From contig CAVQMN010000004.1 in NCBI GenBank assembly GCA_963713625.1, positions 496,001 through 560,000 of the forward strand: a stretch of 64,000 nucleotides of DNA. The letters are read 5' to 3'. This document shows, one piece after another, positions 8,316 to 16,559 of the stretch; positions within the stretch are counted from its first letter, which is position 1, and each line of letters begins with the position of its first letter. The notes below the pieces were generated by a model. The model did no database searches. It worked only from the letters and a program-made list of their open reading frames with translations, and was not told the DNA's origin. The stretch comes from Bog-756 sp963713625 (GTDB lineage Bacteria > Actinomycetota > Acidimicrobiia > Acidimicrobiales > RAAP-2). Position numbers and translations under genes: made by a program.

Positions 8316-9149
8316 CTAACGGGCGGCGACGAGTTCCTCGATGGCCCGGACCAGGTCATCACCCCGGCGGCCGGTGAAGCCGTCGGCCCCGAGGCGGCGG
8401 GCATGATCGGCGTCGTTGATGGCGGCCCCCCCGACCAACACCGTGGTTCCGGGGCGGACCTTGTGCAGATGGGTGATGACGCGGCGGGCCGAGGTAGCCG
8501 AGGCCTGGGTGGTGCAGGCCATGGCGACGGCCAGCAGATCGGGCACGCCGGCCAGCGCCTGGGCCAGCGCATCGGCCGGGGTGTCAGCCCCGAGCTCGAC
8601 GACGTCGAAACCGGCCCAGCGCAGCAGGTTCGTGGCCATGGCCACCGGGGCTGCGTGCTGCTCGGCCGGTGGCGTCGTGATGACAACGCTGCCCCGCTTC
8701 GGCCCCCGGCGGACGAATCTGGCGCCGATGCGCGAGATGAGCCGCACCGCCACCGCACTTGCCCGATGCTCGTCGGCCACGGTGAGTTCGCCTGCGTGCC
8801 AGCGGTCCCCGATCGACTCGAGGGCCGGTGTCATCAGTTGGAGCAATACCTGGGAATGGGAGTGGTGGTGAGAGGCAAGGGCGGTCTCGAGCACAGCCCA
8901 GGCACCGGGTTCGTCGCCGGCCAGCAATCGAGCCTCGAGCTGTTGGGTGACAGCCATTCGGGTGGCCGGTTTCGAGGGGCGGCCGGGAACTGCCGGCTTC
9001 AACCCGGTCAGGTCGCGGCGGTCGACCCGCCAACCGCCCCCAACGCGGGTGGCCGGGAGCTTGCCGGTGCGGACGTAGCGGTAGACCGTCATGTAATGGA
9101 CGCCCAGCTCTTCCGCCGCCTGCAGCAGGGTCAACGAATTTTCGGGCAT
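8316..9149 (-). CDS. B12-binding HTH transcriptional regulator, CarH/LitR type
   Basis: 277 residues. Residues 5-48 form an excisionase/MerR-like winged helix (LTLLQAAEELGVHYMTVYRY, then a GGGWRVDRRDL wing). Residues 65-145 are the helical cap with W117, E127 and H128 in exact W-x9-E-H spacing, the signature of photosensory CarH/LitR proteins that bind adenosylcobalamin. Residues 150-275 are a cobalamin-binding Rossmann domain with E163-Q-H165 (candidate lower-ligand His), VVELGADTP and VLVGGAAI. Known family behaviour: tetramer represses in the dark, light breaks the Co-C bond and releases DNA. The start is downstream of the 9186-9199 palindrome, suggesting autoregulation. The light-response role is inferred from motif and context. 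Confidence 0.93.
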   Translation of the reverse strand: MPENSLTLLQAAEELGVHYMTVYRYVRTGKLPATRVGGGWRVDRRDLTGLKPAVPGRPSKPATRMAVTQQLEARLLAGDEPGAWAVLETALASHHHSHSQVLLQLMTPALESIGDRWHAGELTVADEHRASAVAVRLISRIGARFVRRGPKRGSVVITTPPAEQHAAPVAMATNLLRWAGFDVVELGADTPADALAQALAGVPDLLAVAMACTTQASATSARRVITHLHKVRPGTTVLVGGAAINDADHARRLGADGFTGRRGDDLVRAIEELVAAR

Positions 9150-9185
9150 CCCCTGCGCTTTCGACTCTGGCCTGCAGCTCCCCTA

Positions 9186-9199
9186 ATTTAGCAGTAAAT
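9186..9199. promoter_or_regulatory. Palindromic operator upstream of the CarH/LitR-type gene
   Basis: ATTTA-GCAG-TAAAT: perfect 5-bp arms with a 4-nt spacer, matching the TTTA-N4-TAAA pattern at 4794-4805. It lies 37 bp before the regulator ATG. On the minus strand TAAATT inside it could be a -10 element. Probable autoregulatory site. The rest of 9150-9410 shows no gene. Confidence 0.6.
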
Positions 9200-9410
9200 C
9201 TGCTTCCGGGGGAAAACCAGTGTCGTGGTCCGGACGCCGGCTCCAGTTCCACCATGACCCGCGGCGGTGGAATCGCGGCTTCCGAGTGATCGGTCCGGGG
9301 GTCAGGCGGGACCACCCCGACGGCACTGGTCACGGGGGCGGTGGCACCGACTGGTCGGCCCGACCCCCTGGGCCTCCGGCACCGAGATCGGGACTCCGTC
9401 TGTGCTGGAT

Positions 9411-10184
9411 CTAGGCGTTGGAATAGTCGGTCAGGGGACGGGCGAGGGCCAGCGGGCTGAAGGCGTTCGGCACCGGATACTGGCCCAGGACGAAGTTCAA
9501 GATGGCGGCGTGCTGCATCTCCACCGGTTGAATGCTCGCCGCCACCTTGATGGAGGAGGTCGCCTTCACCGCCGAGACAGCCGACTGGTAGGTGGCGGCG
9601 GCGATGTCCTCGAGCATCAGGGCCAACTTCGCCGCGCCGGTGACATCGGTCACTTTGCCAAAATCTTTGGTCACAACCGGCACCAGGACAGGATCGGGCT
9701 TGGTGATGGCCTTGTGGCCGGCGGCGACGATGGCAGAGTTCCACGCCTGTGCATGCTGGGTGTGCTGTCCCTTCACCGTGGTGACGAAGGTGGCCACCGC
9801 CGGGGGTACCGTACCGAGTTTGCCGGCGGTCGCCGCGGTCAAGACGTCCCCGTAGGCGGCCACGGCGAGATTCTCCAGACTGGCGGCCAAGGCGGCAACA
9901 GCCAGGTCTCCGGTCAACTTGGCCGAGGTGACGGCGCCGGAAGTGGTGGTCGAGCTGGACGAGCCCGATGAGCACGCGGCGAGCACCGCTCCACCGGCCA
10001 GGGCGCCGGCTCCGATGAGGAATCCGCGCCGGCTGGTCCGGGATTGCTCGTTCCACCGGCTGATGGCCGAGCTCATCGCCGGGACGCCGACGTCGTGATG
10101 GATCTGTTCGAGATCATTGGTCATGACGGTCAGCTCGTGCTCGGAGATGGCCATGACCTCGGGGGTGCGGTGTCGACGACTCAT
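9411..10184 (-). CDS. Exported ferritin-like domain protein (Tat/lipoprotein signal)
   Basis: 257 residues. A cytoplasmic-looking N-terminal stretch of about 48 residues precedes SRRGFLIGAGALAGGAVLAAC, which combines a twin-arginine motif, a hydrophobic core and a lipobox Cys, then a Ser/Thr linker. The rest is an all-alpha ferritin-like domain with repeated metal-type residues: SLENLAVAAY (Glu), GQHTQHAQAW (His), MLEDIAAATY (Glu) and EMQHAAIL (E-x2-H). This suggests a di-metal four-helix bundle on the outer membrane face. The start overlaps the stop of the upstream paralogue by ATGA. Function (iron/metal oxidation or peroxide defence) is inferred. The long pre-signal extension is unusual. 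Confidence 0.82.
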   Translation of the reverse strand: MSRRHRTPEVMAISEHELTVMTNDLEQIHHDVGVPAMSSAISRWNEQSRTSRRGFLIGAGALAGGAVLAACSSGSSSSTTTSGAVTSAKLTGDLAVAALAASLENLAVAAYGDVLTAATAGKLGTVPPAVATFVTTVKGQHTQHAQAWNSAIVAAGHKAITKPDPVLVPVVTKDFGKVTDVTGAAKLALMLEDIAAATYQSAVSAVKATSSIKVAASIQPVEMQHAAILNFVLGQYPVPNAFSPLALARPLTDYSNA

Positions 10185-11080
10185 GAGAGTGCTCCTTCGG
10201 TGGCCGGGCGGGCCTGCTGGGTGGGATAGAACGCATCGGGGAAGCCGACCGAGCCCGCGGCAGCCGGGAGCGACCCGGCATCAGGCGGAAGAGCGATCAA
10301 CTGCGGAGCATTTCCGGCCAGCAACGCCTGCACGGCCAGAAGTATCGACGCATGCTGGGCTTCCACCCCCATGATCGACGCGGTGACCTTCTTGGCGTTG
10401 GCGTCGCTCAGGGCGGCGACGTCGGCCACATAGGTCTCCGCCGCCCCCTGCTCCAGCTCGAGGGCCAGCGCCACCACGGGCCCGGGCGAGGTAAGCCCGG
10501 GAACCGCGGCTTGGACCACCTTGCCCAGGACCGGATCCGGGTTGGTCTGGGGCTTGCCCCCGAGGCCGGTGATGGCCGCGTTGAAGGCGGACAGGTGTTG
10601 ACTGTGTTGCTGCATGGTGGTGGTGGCGAACGTCTTGACCACCGGGTTGGCCGTGCTCCCGCCGATGAACGGGAGGGTCAGGGCCGTCTTGTAGGTGGCG
10701 ACGGCGAGGACCTCGATGGACGAGGCCGTCTGCAGTATCTGGACGTCGGTGGCCGAAGAGGCGAACGCCGGCGAGGAGAAGAGCGCCTCGAAGGCACCGG
10801 CGACACCCGCGGCGGCCAGGATTCCGCCACCGAACAGGGCGCCGGTCATCAGCTGCGAGCGCCGATCGGCCACACGGTGTGATTCCTCCGGATCGAGGGC
10901 GTCGTGGGCCCGGGCGTCGAGACCGTTCTCGACCATCTCATCGAGCGCAACAGTGGTGGTGACCATGGCGTCGTGGTGAAGGTCCGCCGACTCCTCCATC
11001 ACCGCGGCCATGGCCTGCGGGTCGATGTCGACCGGACCTTCTTCGTGGTCCAGTCGGCTCCGCTTGAGCCTTCCTCTCAT
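10181..11080 (-). CDS. Exported ferritin-like domain protein, paralogue
   Basis: 299 residues with the same architecture as the downstream gene: about 70 N-terminal residues, then DRRSQLMTGALFGGGILAAAG (RR pair plus hydrophobic span) ending near SPAFA, a plausible signal-peptidase site. The ferritin-like helices carry SSIEVLAVATY (Glu), QQHSQHLSAF (His), LELEQGAAETY (Glu) and GVEAQHASIL (E-x2-H). Related to but clearly diverged from its neighbour, so an old tandem duplication. The two overlap by 4 bp (ATGA) and must be co-translated. A cupredoxin gene follows upstream, so a cell-surface metal redox function is plausible but unproven. Confidence 0.82.
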   Translation of the reverse strand: MRGRLKRSRLDHEEGPVDIDPQAMAAVMEESADLHHDAMVTTTVALDEMVENGLDARAHDALDPEESHRVADRRSQLMTGALFGGGILAAAGVAGAFEALFSSPAFASSATDVQILQTASSIEVLAVATYKTALTLPFIGGSTANPVVKTFATTTMQQHSQHLSAFNAAITGLGGKPQTNPDPVLGKVVQAAVPGLTSPGPVVALALELEQGAAETYVADVAALSDANAKKVTASIMGVEAQHASILLAVQALLAGNAPQLIALPPDAGSLPAAAGSVGFPDAFYPTQQARPATEGALS

Positions 11081-11126
11081 GGTCTTCCTCCTGTGTCGGT
11101 GGTTGGGGGTCGGGCTCGTCCCACGA

Positions 11127-11570
11127 TCAACCTGAGACGACGATCGTTCCGGTCATGTACTGATGGATCGAGCAGATGTAGGTGTACCGTCCAGGGGTTT
11201 TCGGAGCGGTAAACGTTTTGGACTGACCCGCCGAGATGTTCCCCGTGTCGAACCCACCCTTGGTGGCGGTGAGCGTGTGCGTCACCTGGTCCGTGTTGGT
11301 GACCTTCACGGTGGCGCCCGGCTTCACGGTGAGGGTCGCAGGGGCAAACATGAAATTGTGGATGGTGATCGAGGCGGCGCCAGATGACGACGCCACCGTC
11401 GATACTGCGCCCGTAGACGCCAGAGATGACGCGGCGCCACCGCTCGAGGTGCAGGCGGTGAGGGCAAACGCCAACCCGACCAGCGCGGCAGGAAGAACGT
11501 ACCTGCTCCGGCTGAATCGCCCCGGACCACCGACACGCGTGCTTCCGTCCTGAGTTCGGTTCTCATTCAT
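11127..11570 (-). CDS. Cupredoxin-domain lipoprotein (plastocyanin-like)
   Basis: 147 residues. The signal sequence ends in a lipobox (FALTAC), followed by a Ser/Ala/Gly linker and a cupredoxin domain: ITIHNFMFAPATLTVKPG, VTHTLTA, and a C-terminal YTYICSIHQYM. His of VTHT plus Cys, His and Met of CSIHQYM supply a full type-1 copper site, so it should bind copper and carry electrons at the membrane surface. ATG 11570 is chosen because the signal peptide begins shortly after; the longer frame adds an Arg-rich tail with no support. It lies just upstream of the ferritin-like pair on the same strand, 46 bp away. Confidence 0.87.
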   Translation of the reverse strand: MNENRTQDGSTRVGGPGRFSRSRYVLPAALVGLAFALTACTSSGGAASSLASTGAVSTVASSSGAASITIHNFMFAPATLTVKPGATVKVTNTDQVTHTLTATKGGFDTGNISAGQSKTFTAPKTPGRYTYICSIHQYMTGTIVVSG

Positions 11571-11656
11571 TGCATGGTGTTCGCCACCGAAGGCAATCCG
11601 GATGACGCGACGTCGTGGAATCGATGTCGGTCGTCTGTCGCGCCATGCGCCCACCT

Positions 11657-12166
11657 TCAGGCGGGACGTATGGCCTCAGACCCGATCCGATCCTCTGCCG
11701 GCGCCGCTCCGACGAGGCAGAGCACCACGGCCAGCGCGAGCACGAGGATCGTCGCCACCTCAACCGCAAATGCCTGATGGGCGAACGGAGCTGACCAGGC
11801 GTCTTTGAATCCGAAGAGGCCATGGGTCACCGTCACGAGGAAGCCCAACAACGTTGCCAGAGCGAACCCGATGCCCAGCAGTCCTGCCCAGACCCGGCGG
11901 AAGACCAGAACAGTGAGGCCCACCAGCACTCCGACCGTGGATTGCACGAGAAATAGTGCGCCGATGGTCGGGATGTGGCGGTAGCCGAGATCCTGCCAGA
12001 GGTGGAAATGGATATAGCTCGACCAGATGATCAGTGCTCCGCCGACCACAAAGGCGACAACCGATGGCACCCTGGCTCGATCTGAATTCTGGCTGGGCCG
12101 ATTGCCGAGATGGGTGAGGGTCACACTTCTATTCGTCTGGACAGCCTCTTTGGATGACCAGGCCAC
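11657..12166 (-). CDS. Small four-helix integral membrane protein
   Basis: 169 residues with about four hydrophobic helices: VVAFVVGGALIIWSSYIHFHL, IGALFLVQSTVGVLVGLTVLV, AGLLGIGFALATLLGFLVTV and a final VATILVLALAVVLCLVGAA. An HFHLW segment and HIP just after helix 1 supply histidines near the membrane surface. No family is recognised. It is co-oriented with the cupredoxin and ferritin-like genes and could belong to the same export or redox unit. Confidence 0.72.
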   Translation of the reverse strand: MAWSSKEAVQTNRSVTLTHLGNRPSQNSDRARVPSVVAFVVGGALIIWSSYIHFHLWQDLGYRHIPTIGALFLVQSTVGVLVGLTVLVFRRVWAGLLGIGFALATLLGFLVTVTHGLFGFKDAWSAPFAHQAFAVEVATILVLALAVVLCLVGAAPAEDRIGSEAIRPA

Positions 12167-12255
12167 GTTGACTGTTGCCAGCCGGAGGAACTGCTCAGCT
12201 ATGGGCCTCGGAAGCGGCCGTCATTCTTGCCGGGGACTTGTGGACCTTTTGTCCG

Positions 12256-13356
12256 TCAGCTCCGCGTGGCCCCGGCCGCCCGTTGCCGTCCTTCGCTTCT
12301 TGCCTCCTCGGCGCGCTCGTGACTGGCGGTGCTCTTGGCCGTGACCGCGCGCCCCTGCCGGTGACCATCGTCCTGCCCGTCAGGCCGTGTCTGTTCTCCG
12401 GCGACACCCAGTACCGCCAAACCGAGGATGATGAGCAGTGGACCAGTGCTGGGGTCGGTGGCCTGACCGCTGAAGAGTTGTCCGAAGCTCTGGCCCACTG
12501 CCCAGTAGATCAGGGCCACCACCACCCCTGACCAGACGGCCACCGCCCGAAGAGTACCTCCCCGCAACACAAGCAAGCCGATGGCCAGCTCCAACGCCAC
12601 GGTGATGACGAGGGTGGCAAAGCCCACAGTCCGCACGGACGAGGCCACACCCCGATCGATTGTCGCCAACCACGAAGGAACCATGGATGCGTTCGTGGTG
12701 AGTTCGTTGCTGACCGTCCGGGACGAACTGCCGTCCGACAACATGCTCAGCCCGGCAAAGCCGGCCCACAGGAGCGCCCAGATCCAGAGAATCCATCGAG
12801 GGGGCCGTATCCGGGAGGTTCGGCCCTCGAGAGGCCCACCACTTCTCGGACCGGGCCACGCCGCAAGGGCCAGCACAATATAGAGAGCTGCGGCCCCGGG
12901 GGCGCCGAGGAGCGCCGTCATGTGGCCGCCAGCGAGACCGCCCAGTCCTTCGCCCAGATACCAAACACCGCCCGCCCATACGACCGAACTCACAATGGCC
13001 AGCCGAGCCGTGCGCCGGAACAGGAAACCTAAGCCGAGAGCGAGTTGGATGGAAGCGAAGAGACCGTTCAGCGCCACGGGATGGGCCGCAAGCACCCGGG
13101 CATTCCATTCGACAGGCCCAGCCACGAAGAACGGCTGCCCGCTGGCTGATGGGGCGACGATGGCAAGAGCAAAGCCCTTGGTGAACATGAACGACTGGAG
13201 CTGGAGGGCCCCGTCGAGCAGCCAGAGGAGCCCGAGCAGGATACGGATAGCTGGTCGAGATACGCCGCATGCCCGTACCCGGACCGTTGGCGCAGCCGGG
13301 GAGACCGGGCGGTCCCCGGCTGCGGGTGTCACCGGCAACTGGGCGGTTGTCGTCAC
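12256..13356 (-). CDS. Multispanning membrane protein (DoxX-like)
   Basis: 366 residues with roughly eight hydrophobic spans and a charged, Gln/Arg-rich C-terminal tail. The first span, SRPAIRILLGLLWLLDGALQLQ, is typical of DoxX/DoxD-like proteins, as are the paired helices that follow and the internal similarity of its two halves. DoxX-type proteins are linked to quinone or thiosulfate oxidation and redox stress, but the assignment is by style only. It is last (5'-most) of a leftward set with the membrane protein, cupredoxin and ferritin-like genes. Confidence 0.72.
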   Translation of the reverse strand: MTTTAQLPVTPAAGDRPVSPAAPTVRVRACGVSRPAIRILLGLLWLLDGALQLQSFMFTKGFALAIVAPSASGQPFFVAGPVEWNARVLAAHPVALNGLFASIQLALGLGFLFRRTARLAIVSSVVWAGGVWYLGEGLGGLAGGHMTALLGAPGAAALYIVLALAAWPGPRSGGPLEGRTSRIRPPRWILWIWALLWAGFAGLSMLSDGSSSRTVSNELTTNASMVPSWLATIDRGVASSVRTVGFATLVITVALELAIGLLVLRGGTLRAVAVWSGVVVALIYWAVGQSFGQLFSGQATDPSTGPLLIILGLAVLGVAGEQTRPDGQDDGHRQGRAVTAKSTASHERAEEARSEGRQRAAGATRS

Positions 13357-13419
13357 CGTGACCTCAGCTTCGGGTAATCGGATTGGTCATCGGACAGTCC
13401 ACGCATTCGGCAACACGAC

Positions 13420-13455
13420 GCTGCAGGGGTAGAGGGCGCTGCAGGGGTAGAGGGC
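13420..13455. repeat. Exact tandem duplication of an 18-bp unit
   Basis: Two adjacent identical 18-bp copies (13420-13437 and 13438-13455), each reading GCTGCAGGGGTAGAGGGC, in the gap between two leftward genes. Probably a replication-slippage product. Confidence 0.85.
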
Positions 13456-13476
13456 GGGAGGGTCCCCCTACCCCGC
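13441..13476. terminator. Possible hairpin terminator after the secreted repeat gene
   Basis: GGGGTAG (13444-13450) pairs perfectly with CTACCCC (13468-13474), flanked by GC pairs. It lies 23 bp beyond the stop at 13499 of the leftward gene. No T-run follows, so it would be a non-canonical terminator; the second copy of the 18-bp duplication supplies one arm. Confidence 0.45.
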
Positions 13477-13498
13477 AACGTGTCAGAAGCCGTCTCCC

Positions 13499-14395
13499 TC
13501 AGGCCGCTGACCCGTAGAACGGCATGCCTTCGCCGGGTGGGCTGTAGGTGAACACACCACCATCGGATGCCACCAGCCAGTAGCCGTCGTACGAGTTGTT
13601 GTTGAGTCCGGCGATGACCGGCTTGTTCAACGTGATATTCCCGGCTGATCCGAAGAAGGGTGCGTTGTAGGAGAACACACCGCCATCGGAGGCAACGAGG
13701 CGGTAGCCACTACCGTCTGAGACCGGAGCGATCCCCACCACCGGCTGGTTGAGCGTAAGGGCTCCGGCGGAGCCGTAGAACGGGGCACTGAAGGAGAACA
13801 CCCCACCGTCGGCCGCGACCAACCAGTACCCACCCGTCGATCGGTCGAGACCCATACCCACCACGGGCTTATTGAGGGCGATATTGCCGGTCGAGCCTTG
13901 GAACGGGGCATCGAAGGAGAACACCCCACCGTCGGAAGCGACCAACCAGTAGCCGGTTCCGTTGAGTGTCGCCGTCATTCCGACCACCGGTCGGTTGAGC
14001 GGTGTTCCACCCATGGAACCGAGGAAGGGGGCATTGAAGGAGAACACCCCACCGTCGGCGGCAACGAGCCAGTAGCCACCGGTATTCCGGTCAACGGTCA
14101 TGCCCACGATGGGTTGGTTGAGGTGAACGCCGGTCAGGGCGCCATAACAGGTCGCCGCGCCGAAGGCGGCGACATCGCCCTGCGCATCCACCTCGTAGTA
14201 CCCCGTACCGTCATCGAGTGAGGCTGCGCCCACGACCGAACCCGACGGAAGTTTCGCCATGCAGTCGGTCTGCACAGGCCCCGGGGTGGGGGAACTGCCC
14301 CCGGGGAGCGTCTGGAACCACAGATAGGCGTTGGTCGGAACTTCACCGACGCCATCGACGCCGATGCCGCTACCGGAGACGTTTTCCAGAGACTT
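13499..14395 (-). CDS. C-terminal propeller-repeat part of a frameshifted secreted protein
   Basis: About 290 residues continuing the gene at 14370-15839 in another frame. It begins in the region equivalent to VPTNVFLFFQVLAG of the first half (here VPTNAYLWFQTLPG) and then carries about seven repeats of 41 residues of the form GYWLVAADGGVFSFNAPF-x-GS-x7-N-x-P-V-V-G. Each unit ends in a conserved Gly-Tyr-Trp, as in a beta-propeller-like fold. There is no credible start codon: the in-frame ATG upstream lies inside the overlapping frame. The switch lies between about 14373 and 14396. Read together the two parts give a single secreted protein of about 780 residues. Confidence 0.75.
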   Translation of the reverse strand, partial: KSLENVSGSGIGVDGVGEVPTNAYLWFQTLPGGSSPTPGPVQTDCMAKLPSGSVVGAASLDDGTGYYEVDAQGDVAAFGAATCYGALTGVHLNQPIVGMTVDRNTGGYWLVAADGGVFSFNAPFLGSMGGTPLNRPVVGMTATLNGTGYWLVASDGGVFSFDAPFQGSTGNIALNKPVVGMGLDRSTGGYWLVAADGGVFSFSAPFYGSAGALTLNQPVVGIAPVSDGSGYRLVASDGGVFSYNAPFFGSAGNITLNKPVIAGLNNNSYDGYWLVASDGGVFTYSPPGEGMPFYGSAA

Positions 14396-15839
14396 TGACC
14401 GCGGCGTAGCTCTTGGAGCTTTCGACGGAGGCCAGGCCGGCAGGCGATGTGACCGGGATGACGATGACGTTCCACCATTCCGGTTGGTCACCATTGCGGG
14501 TGGTCAACAGATGGTCGTGCCCCGGCAGCGGCACATTGTCCAGGGCTGCCGCCGGAGCGCCGAGGACCGAGGCCAGTTGGGAAAGGTCGATGGTCGCGGG
14601 ATGATCGATACACGTAATGGCACTTGCACATTGGTTGTATCCGACAGCCGGGCTGGAGTAGAGCGGAACCGGGATGTACAGGGGATCGATCTGACTGTTG
14701 GTCCGAGTCGGGGTGGGAGGGGTCCTGTCGGCCACTCCAGGCGGTACCGACGTCGGATCCGAGCCCGCTTCACAGCCCGACGATGAATGGACCGTCACTG
14801 ACGTGGAGCCGCAGTAGAAGGGCTCCGTGTAGAGCGCCTCGACATCCTGGCCGTCGATCCAGTCACGACTGATGCCGATGCCCTGACAGTTGGGCGCGGT
14901 GGCCCCGCAGTCGTTCTTCAGATTGTTGAACGTGGATCCCGGCTCCACCTGGCTGGCCGGCGGTGCCGCGGGGGCTGCGGCCACGGCGGGGCCCGGGGGG
15001 GCGGTGGCCGTGTTGTCCGAAGCCATGGCCGAGGACTCGGTGCCCGCCAGCACTTGGAAGAACAGGAAGACATTGGTGGGGACGGAAACGGCCTTGCCGC
15101 CGCTGACCGCGGCGTTGATGGCAGAGACGCTGGTCAACGCATTGAACGTGGCCGGGTCTGCGGTGGCGATGACCTGTACGTTCCACCACTCCGGGAGACC
15201 GTTACTACGGGTGCCCACGATGTGGTTGTGGGCCGGGATAGGAACGTTCGACACGCTGGCGCCAGATGGATCACCCGGCAGGGCCGAGGCGATACGGGAG
15301 AGGTCGATGGTCTGGGGATGATCGATGCAGGTCGCCGTGGCCGTGCATTGGGTGGCCGGAGCGTTGGCGAACAGCGGCACCGCGATGTAGAGCGTGTCCC
15401 CGTGGGTCGTGTTCCCGAGGGAGGTCCCTGAGTTGCCGGCCGAAGTGGCACTGGGGTGGGCCGAGGGGCCGGCCCCGGCCTCGCATCCGGTCTTTGCGGC
15501 CGAGGATACATGGGCATCGCAGTAATAGTTCTCGCTATAGAGAAGATCGACGTTGGTCCCGTTGTAGAAGCCATTGGACTCCCCCACCTGGCCGCAGGTC
15601 GGAGCATCGTTGCCACAGTTGTACTGGAGCGGATCGATGGTCGTTCCGTTGTCACCGTTTGGTGCCGGATCTTGAACCGCATGGGGCGCGGATGCTCCGG
15701 CGGACGTTGCCACAAGCGCCCCACTGGCCCCGAACAACAGCATGGTGATGGCCGCCACGCCGACGACGACCAGCTTGGTCGCCCGAGACCGTCCGGATCG
15801 TCCTCGTCCATCTCGCGCTTCCATTGGCTCTCGGTTCAC
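14370..15839 (-). CDS. N-terminal part of a frameshifted secreted protein with duplicated domain
   Basis: About 489 residues. A signal segment (ATKLVVVGVAAITMLLFGASG) is followed by two tandem copies of a roughly 180-residue Cys-containing module. Both contain NCG-D/A-APxCxxxG, DxLY-x3-YYC/FYC, a GCEAG loop, LYI-x-VPL, CIDHP-x-TIDLS and PEWWN-V-VI. I do not recognise the family. GTG 15839 is favoured because AAAGG lies 8 nt upstream; GTG 15848 is an alternative. The frame ends in TAG at 14370-14372 right after SYAAVKVSG, where the homology between halves continues in the other frame, so this stop is probably an artefact of a single indel or real gene damage. Confidence 0.78.
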   Translation of the reverse strand: MNREPMEARDGRGRSGRSRATKLVVVGVAAITMLLFGASGALVATSAGASAPHAVQDPAPNGDNGTTIDPLQYNCGNDAPTCGQVGESNGFYNGTNVDLLYSENYYCDAHVSSAAKTGCEAGAGPSAHPSATSAGNSGTSLGNTTHGDTLYIAVPLFANAPATQCTATATCIDHPQTIDLSRIASALPGDPSGASVSNVPIPAHNHIVGTRSNGLPEWWNVQVIATADPATFNALTSVSAINAAVSGGKAVSVPTNVFLFFQVLAGTESSAMASDNTATAPPGPAVAAAPAAPPASQVEPGSTFNNLKNDCGATAPNCQGIGISRDWIDGQDVEALYTEPFYCGSTSVTVHSSSGCEAGSDPTSVPPGVADRTPPTPTRTNSQIDPLYIPVPLYSSPAVGYNQCASAITCIDHPATIDLSQLASVLGAPAAALDNVPLPGHDHLLTTRNGDQPEWWNVIVIPVTSPAGLASVESSKSYAAVKVSGKRLR

Positions 15840-16073
15840 AGGGTTCACCTTTCATCACAGAAACGACCGTTTCTCCATGACGGTTCGGTGTCGACTGACT
15901 GCCGGATGACTATTTCGCCAATTTGTTTCGTGGATGGTCACCCGAACGCCCGAGCTCAGCCCCGGAGATGCCTCCCCGATCGGTCGAGCTCACGGACGAG
16001 GCGTGTCCGCTGTTCGGATCACTCGGACTCAGATCCACGCTCTCGTAGCCGGGCCGTCGCTCCCGGCCATCGG

Positions 16074-16559
16074 TCAATCAAGCTCTTTGAGAACCTCACC
16101 GATGATTTTTGTGGTCTCGTGAGCGGAAAGCGGCTCGCCGCCCTCGGCTGCGGCGACCTCTGCGGAGAAGTCCTCGACCGAATGCACTCCACCGACCAGA
16201 ACGTGGCGAAGGGCCTCACCGCTCGCTTCCGGGTCATCAAGTGCATCCACCGCCGGGGCGACAGCATGGTCTGGAGACGCAGCCACGGCGTGGATCAGGG
16301 TCATCGCTTCCCGTCGACCACTGGCCGTCGAAACAACCGGCTGGCGATCAGGGTTCTGCTGGAGGTCCCATTCGGCCAGCGCCTCGTCGTACCCGCCTTC
16401 GCCGGGCGGGAGAAGCCGAGAGGTCGGATCGGTCTCCGATTAGGCTGACTCACCTTCCGTGGGCACAGTTGCATCGCTGTCTGTGTCATCGGTCGGGTGC
16501 TTCCGTTCAGGAACCACCGGCACGAGAAGCGTGCCGTCAGTATTTCGCACGATGTCCAT
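16074..16559 (-). pseudogene. Small protein gene interrupted by an in-frame TAA
   Basis: ATG 16559 opens a frame MDIVRNTDGTLLVPVVPERK that stops at TAA (16440-16442) after 39 codons. The same frame then continues without any ATG, GTG or TTG for 45 codons of protein-like sequence (PPGEGGYDEALAEWDLQQNP) into MTLIHAVAASPDHAV and ends with KIIGEVLKELD at 16074. The lack of a restart codon and the continuous coding character suggest one gene of about 161 residues with a nonsense mutation. Alternatively the 76-residue ORF from ATG 16304 is expressed alone. No family recognised. Confidence 0.55.

Noticed and set aside
8584..10056. 490-residue minus-strand frame across the CarH/LitR-type and ferritin-like genes
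   Set aside because: Overlaps two convincing genes in another frame and is Arg-rich with no domain.
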